Shown here in pieces: positions 58,798 to 64,000 of a stretch of DNA of 64,000 nucleotides (position 1 is the first letter of the stretch; every line of letters starts with the position of its first letter). Under the pieces are notes generated by a model. That model was not told the DNA's origin, searched no databases, and saw nothing but the letters and a program-made list of their open reading frames with translations. The stretch is from Diphasiastrum complanatum. Lineage: Eukaryota; Streptophyta; Lycopodiopsida; Lycopodiales; Lycopodiaceae. The stretch covers positions 26,145,473 to 26,209,472 of the forward strand of contig CM055098.1 in the NCBI GenBank assembly GCA_029204225.1, in the 5' to 3' direction. Both the position numbers and the translations under genes were made by a program.

Positions 58798-59300
58798 ATC
58801 TGTGGGGCGGATTTGAAGTTCAAGTACTCACACGTGAACGACAACGAAACGACTCAATGTTTGCAAAGGATGGATGGCTAGCCTGTTTCTTGGGTTAGTT
58901 TCATTTGCGACAACGCCCACCAGACGCAAGCAGGAAGTCAAAAGTTGGAAAGGGCCATTTCAGTGGAGATCTTCTATGGAGCAGTTGGTCTTCATTTTGG
59001 GACGGCCACCTTCGGAACTGAAACTCACTGAGCATGGGCGATATCCAGAATCTGTGCGGCAGATTTGCAGTTCAAGTACTCGCACGTGAACGACAACGAA
59101 ATGACTCAATGTTTGCAAAGGATGGATGACTAGCCTGTTTCTTGGGTTAGTTTCATTTGCGACAACGCCCACCAGACGCAAGCAGGAAGTCAAAAGTTGG
59201 AAAGGGCAATTTCAGGGGAGATCTTCTATAGCAGTTGGTCTTCATTTTGGGATGGCCACCTTCGGAACTGAAACTCACTGAGCATGGGTGATATCCAGTA
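58798..59300. repeat. 252-bp tandem duplication in the non-autonomous interior
   Basis: CAAGTACT at 58821 recurs at 59073, and the long blocks 'gacaacgcccaccagacgcaagcaggaagtc' and 'catttcggaactg'-like neighbours repeat with a period of 252 bp and few differences. Because 252 is a multiple of three, the period would preserve frame, yet no open frame spans it. Confidence 0.88.
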
Positions 59301-60617
59301 TCAGTTGGGTTTTTCCTCAAAAGGGGAAAAGACTAGGATCCTCTTCAGAGATTGGCAACAAGTTGGATCGAGCCATAATCCTAGCAGATGGGAAGCAAAG
59401 TGTTGGAAAGGCTTTTTGTTCGAAGAACTCTACTCTAAGTCCGATCAACTGATTTATTAAGTGGAGGGGAACTATCACACACACCTCTCTCTTGGGGCAA
59501 ATTTTAGATGAAAGTTGATCAAAATGGGGGCAAATTCAAGGTGACCTAGCCATACTCACACGAGGAGACTGGCGAACTTTGGACCTAATAAGTTGACAAG
59601 TTTTTGTTGTGGAAAGGAAAGTTTGTTATAGGCTTTCTCTGGACCAGCAATGATGAGAAAACATATGAGTACGCTGGCTTGTGTTACGTGTAAGGCAGCT
59701 GATCAATGAAGGAACTGTAAAAGTTGAGTCTTGCATGAGAGACTTGGTATTTCGAACGGACGCTAAGGGGCAGTTCGCGTTGAGATCGGATTAGTGCAAA
59801 CTCTGGGTGCATGTTTCTGATTCAAAGAGAGCTACTTGAAGCCAAGCTCGATGTACACTTCTTGTTTTGACTGTGAGGCAACTAACCAGTGATGGAATTG
59901 TGAAAGTCAAGTTTTGCGCGACGGACATGGTGCTTCAAACAAACGCGAAGAGATAGTTCGGATGCGGATCAAACTGGTGCGACCCTTTGGCTTTCCACGA
60001 GGTCAATGGTTACATTTGGGCTGATTCAAAGAGCTACTTCAAGCTAAGTGAGAGGTGCATTGCGGAGTACTCAATCTTTGCCTACCTTAAAGAGCCAAGA
60101 TGGAAAAGTATCAAGATCAGGCTTGGACAAGGAGAGAAATCAAGGTGCAGAAGCGACAAGGCACGGAGTGGACCATAAAGTGGGCAATCAAACGATAAAT
60201 CCTTCGGCTCAGGGAGCCTTGATACCTGTGCGGAACTGAACAAATCTGGAGCACAGGGAGCTCAACACAAAGTGCATCAAGGACAAATCAGGAGCTCAAA
60301 GGAGTTCCAAAGTCGAAAGTCAGAAGCGACAGGGGCGAACATTTCAAAGAAAGGCCTCTGTCACCAGTTAATAAGGTTCTCGGGTTTTACGAAAGCGATA
60401 TCAAATCTACGCTTTTCCCAGACAAAGATATATTTTCAAGTTATGTAATTTTTCAGTACAAAGAGCTGAGCCTCCGACTTGTGGTGTGCCAGCTTCAATG
60501 TTAATAAAAAGTGGCCAGTAAATTGAGTACTGTGCCAAGTAGCTTAAATGTATAGTTATTTTAATTGGGAGACACCTTTACTTTAATCTGACATCTGATG
60601 AGGACATCAGATTTTAT
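59301..60617 (+). other. Non-coding interior of the non-autonomous element
   Basis: No credible frame. The string 'gagcctccgac.tgtggtg.gccag' near 60467 also occurs in the host LTR near 54998, another sign that the two families share ancestry or recombined. Confidence 0.6.
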
Positions 60618-60631
60618 AAAGGTGGGGTGGA
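60618..60631 (+). other. Polypurine tract (non-autonomous element)
   Basis: AAAGGTGGGGTGGA immediately before the 3' LTR. Confidence 0.85.
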
Positions 60632-61861
60632 TGTTGTAAAGCTACCTTTACAAGCTTTACTTCCGGCGCCATCGGCGCCAGCTATGTCCCCGGCGCCAGC
60701 AGCGCCCCTGCTGCTCCCGGCGCCACTCCCGGCGCCACTGTGACCAGAATCCAGCCGGCGCCAAGTTCCTATGGCTGAAAATCTTTGATCGGTTCTAGCG
60801 AAGTCCAGAGAGCTCAGATCGATGTGCAATCACCTCACACGATCTAGGCATGATTAAAGGAAGCCTGGGGATCAATAAAATCTAGAGAGAGAAAATGACT
60901 TTCTAGAAAGAGAAAATCCTAGAGAGAGAAAAACGTGCTTTACCAGCTTGGGTAGAGTGCTTGGTATGAGGGGGGGTGCCGAATCACACCAATACTATAG
61001 GGGAGTGCAGGTTGCGACTCAGGGCGAGCTCCAACCAAGTCTCAGCCTCCCTTGCTGGAATGTTGTCATGGCTCTCGCCTTGGCATGCTAGCGCCCCGGA
61101 GACTAGGGTCGGTCACACACTTGAAATGTAACCTTCTCAGATTTATCAATAAAGTGGGATTTTTCTCAAACTGACTCTGATTACCTTCTGGGTTTCAGTG
61201 TTCGGTAAAAGTGCCAGTTGTAAGGCCGCTTTCAAAATTTTTAACTTGGCACATAGCTGAGGGTCGTATCCCGGGACGCCAGCGGTATGCCGTCGGGACC
61301 ATTCGGTCCGTGGCGCCAGCGGTATGCTGTCGGGACCATTTGGTCCAGGAACTGGTTGTTTCCATATCTGTCGCGGCTTGTGGTTCTGAGTGTTCCTTGC
61401 ATGAACTTGAATGGGTTAAGCTCTTGGGGAACGGGCTCTAACCTGTCGGCTGAGTTGGATGGCTTGCTTTGGTGGATGTTACCTGTTTATGGCTGTCCAA
61501 TCTGGCGTGGCGCCAGGTTGGCTTCCAGCGCTCGTGACGAAGCTTTCAGTTGGTTAAGTCTGATGTAAGTCAGACCGCTTGCTTGGAATGGATGTTACTC
61601 GTTTGTAACGAAGCTTCGAGTTGGTTAAGTTTGATGTATGTCGGGCGGCTTGCTTGGAGGGAAGTCACCCACGTCGGGACCCCCGATCTGGCATGGCGCC
61701 AGGTTGGATCTCAATGTTGGTTTTCGGAACTTCAAGTTGGTTAAGTCTGATCGTTGTTGGCGAGTTGGCTGCTTGTATGTCAAGTGGGTTTGGATGGCAA
61801 GAGTTGAAGGCTAGGAAGCTAAGTCGTGGTTCCCGGCTCCCTTTGGGATGCCTGCGCTACA
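60632..61861 (+). repeat. 3' LTR of the non-autonomous element
   Basis: Pairs with 56824-58041. The GGCGCC array has one more 12-bp unit than the 5' LTR. Confidence 0.92.
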
Positions 61862-61866
61862 TGAAC

Positions 61867-62232
61867 CTACACCAAGAGACGAACCCTTGCTAGAGGCGCA
61901 ACAAGACCTCTTTGAAGTGAAAATGCGGCAATACTTATCAAGCGCAATGACGTCTATGCTTAGCGAGGTGAAGAAGGACAGAGAAACAGAAAGGAAAGAA
62001 TGACAAACATCCCTGCGAGCCATGAACCTTACTCAATTCGACCTTGTTAGAGAAATGAGAGACGGGCTAACACAGCTCGAAGCCAGGTTTGAAGAGTTGG
62101 AGGCTACTAGAGGGAATGCAGTGGCGCCTCCTCCACAGATACCAAGAGAACCACGAGTGCGAAACACAGAAGGCCCAAAGAAGACTGCCAAAATAAAAGC
62201 ACCACCTACTTTCGAAGGAGAGCGTGACATTT
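61867..62232 (+). pseudogene. Gypsy-like gag (piece 2)
   Basis: Resumes the host gag after the TGAAC duplication. The frame is acidic and coiled-coil-like (LLEAQQDLFEVKMRQYLSS), with one TGA at about 62000. It continues MNLTQFDLVREMRDGLTQLE and ends in APPTFEGERD, the typical proline-phenylalanine entry into the gypsy gag domain. It is interrupted at 62232 by a second insertion. Confidence 0.7.
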
Positions 62233-63966
62233 TGTTGTAAAGCTACCTTTACAAGCTTTACTTCCGGCGCCAACTATGTCCCCGGCGCCAGCAGCGCCCC
62301 TGCTGCTGCTCCCGGCGCCAACGGCGCCGACGCCGCTCCCGACGCCACTGTGACCAGAATCCAGCCAGCGCCAAGTTCCTATGGCTGAAAATCTTTGATC
62401 GGTTCTAGCGAAGTCCAGAGAGCTCAGATCGATGTGCAATCACCTCACACGATCTAGGCATGATTAAAGGAAGCCTGGGGATCAATAAAATCTAGAGAGA
62501 GAAAATGACTTTCTAGAAAGAGAAAATCCTAGAGAGAGAAAAACGTGCTTTACCAGCTTGGGTAGAGTGCTTGGTATGAGGGGGGTTGCCGAATCACACC
62601 AATACTATAGGGGAGTGCGGGTTGTGACTCAGGGCGAGCTCCAACCAAGTCTCAGCCTCCCTTGCTGGAATGTTGTCATGGCTCTCGCCTTGGCATGCTA
62701 GCGCCCCGGAGACTAGGGTCGGTCACACACTTGAAATGTAACCTTCTCAGATTTATCAATAAAGTGGGATTTTTCTCAAACTGACTCTGATTACCTTCTG
62801 GGTTTCAGTGTTCGGTAAAAGCGCCAGTTGTAAGGCCGCTTTCAAAATTTTTAACTTGGCACATAGCTGAGGGTCGTATCCCGGGACGCCAGCGGTATGC
62901 CGTCGGGACCATTCGGTCCGTGGCGCCAGCGGTATGCTGTCGGGACCATTTGGTCCAGGAACTGGTTGTTTCCATATCTGTCGCGGCTTGTGGTTCTGAG
63001 TGTTCCTTGCATGAACGTGAATGGGTTAAGCTCTTGGGGAACGGGCTCTAACCTGTCGGCTGAGTTGGATGGCTTGCTTGGGTGGATGTTACCTGTTTAT
63101 GGCTGCCCAGTCTGGCGAGGCGCCAGGTTGGCTTCCAGCGCTCGTGACGAAGCTTTCAGTTGGTTAAGTCTGATGTAAGTCAGACCGCTTGCTTGGAATG
63201 GATGTTACTCGTTTGTAACGAAGCTTTGAGTTGGTTAAGTTTGATGTATGTCGGGCGGCTTGCTTGGAGGGAAATCACCCACATCGGGACCTCCGATCTG
63301 GCATGGCGCTAGGTTGGATCTCAATGTTGGTCCTCGGAACTTCAAGTTGGTTAAGTCTGATCGTTGTTGGCGAGTTGGCTGCTTGTATGTCAAGTGGGTT
63401 CGGATGGCAAGCGTTGAAGGCTGGGAAGCTAAGTCGTGGTTCCCGGCTCCCTTTGGGATGCCTGCGCTACATGTGGTATCAGAGCCGACTGGCCGGTCAG
63501 CTATGCGGATCTCACGGAAATGGCTACGGTTTGGAGTTCATCAAGACAACTGTTGTGCAAGGTGATGCCCACAGTGTAAGCACGGGTGCGTCCACGGTCG
63601 GGGTGGTCGACAGAACAGGGGACTTGATGAGTCAAGGTGCTGCCCTTGAGGTGTAAGCACGGTCAGTTCTCGCGGTTCGGGCCTGGCGTTGTCTGCACGT
63701 AGGACGGATGAGGCAAAGTGCTGCCTAGGGAGGTGAAAGCACGGTCTGTACCTTGTGGGGTGCGGGGCGACATATTCGAACTGTACGGATTAACCATTGA
63801 TACAGAGATGCTGCTCGAATTCGGGTGTAAAGCACGGGTAGTTGGTTAAGTCTGATCGTTGTTGGCGAGTTGGCTACTTGTATGTCAAGTGGGTTCGGAT
63901 GGCAAGCGTTGAAGGCTGGGAAGCTAAGTCGTGGTTCCCGGCTCCCTTTGGGATGCCTGCGCTACA
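62233..63966 (+). mobile_element. Second, internally deleted copy of the non-autonomous element
   Basis: LTR 62233-63471 (1239 bp), the two-base spacer and primer site at 63474, and the leader foldbacks to about 63838. Then there is a direct join into the last 127 bp of an LTR (63840-63966, ending CTGCGCTACA). It is flanked by CATTT on both sides (62228-62232 and 63967-63971). The interior, the polypurine tract and nine tenths of the 3' LTR are gone; the breakpoint lies in a short 'gg.tagttggtta' similarity between leader and LTR. Confidence 0.88.
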
Positions 63967-63971
63967 CATTT

Positions 63972-64000
63972 GAATTGTGGAAGATTGGTTGTTTCACATG
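63972..64000 (+). pseudogene. Gypsy-like gag (piece 3), cut by the window end
   Basis: After the CATTT duplication the sequence reads IVEDWLFHM, which matches the gypsy gag run usually found right after 'FEGERD' ('..V..WL..M'). A TGA is formed at the junction. Confidence 0.55.

Larger units (their letters stand above)
56824..61861 (+). mobile_element. Complete non-autonomous LTR retrotransposon (LARD-like)
   Basis: 5038 bp flanked by the target duplication TGAAC (56819-56823 and 61862-61866). LTRs: 56824-58041 (1218 bp) and 60632-61861 (1230 bp), both TGTTG...CTACA; by eye they differ at about ten bases plus one 12-bp unit. The primer site is at 58044 and the polypurine tract at 60618-60631. 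The 2.6-kb interior has no frame over about 77 codons and no reverse transcriptase, integrase or gag motif. Its proteins must come from elsewhere. Its leader foldback array is shared with the element it is inserted into. It matches the definition of a large retrotransposon derivative and looks recent. Confidence 0.88.

Overview
The window is nuclear DNA of a land plant with a TE-swollen genome. The evidence is intron-containing plant genes (an aldo-keto reductase and a methyltransferase-13-like protein), debris of plant gene families (cytochrome P450, wall-associated-kinase ectodomain), and many Ty1/copia and Ty3/gypsy LTR retrotransposons primed by initiator tRNA-Met (primer site TGGTATCAGAG). 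Clade cannot be fixed from the sequence; a large-genome plant such as a gymnosperm or fern is a guess. There is no bacterial, organellar or CRISPR signal.

Layout. 1-14.2 kb: decayed copia elements, including a + strand copia element (about 5640-11805) that holds a second copia element in reverse. 14.9-17.1 kb: a 742-codon uninterrupted minus-strand gene for the C-terminal half of a METTL13-type methyltransferase, with a copia 3' end lying about 100 bp upstream of its start codon. 18.1-19.6 kb: an unrecognised, apparently spliced + strand protein-coding remnant. 20.3-22.5 kb: the 5' half of another reversed copia element. 22.5-31.6 kb: AT-rich, largely non-coding DNA with a P450 fragment, a miRNA-precursor-like foldback and two long (GA)n/(TC)n tracts. 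31.6-32.3 kb: a WAK-type ectodomain pseudogene broken by a 38-bp tandem duplication. 32.75-34.75 kb: a five-exon aldo-keto reductase gene that looks intact.

35.8-51.8 kb: a stack of nested copia elements. A reversed copia pol, itself hit by a tiny tRNA-derived SINE, is interrupted by a + strand copia element with both LTRs (38341-49041). That element contains a reversed copia element (38959-41868) and a 3.3-kb solo LTR with a perfect 5-bp target duplication (43840-47167). A separate copia element with a long open gag-protease frame follows. 52.1-54.2 kb: a decayed chromodomain gypsy integrase with its LTR.

54.9-64.0 kb: a GC-rich gypsy-like element (LTR, primer site, leader, gag) whose gag is interrupted by two insertions of a related non-autonomous element, each flanked by its own 5-bp target duplication (TGAAC and CATTT). 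The first (56824-61861) is complete: two LTRs of about 1.22 kb differing by roughly ten substitutions and one 12-bp unit, primer site, 2.6-kb internal region with no credible protein, and polypurine tract. The host and the non-autonomous element share a leader carrying five evenly conserved small foldbacks, which suggests a cis-acting RNA region by which a coding element could mobilise a non-coding partner. This is the most interesting system in the window.

Only the aldo-keto reductase, the methyltransferase and perhaps the 18-19.6 kb remnant look like host genes; they do not form a pathway together.
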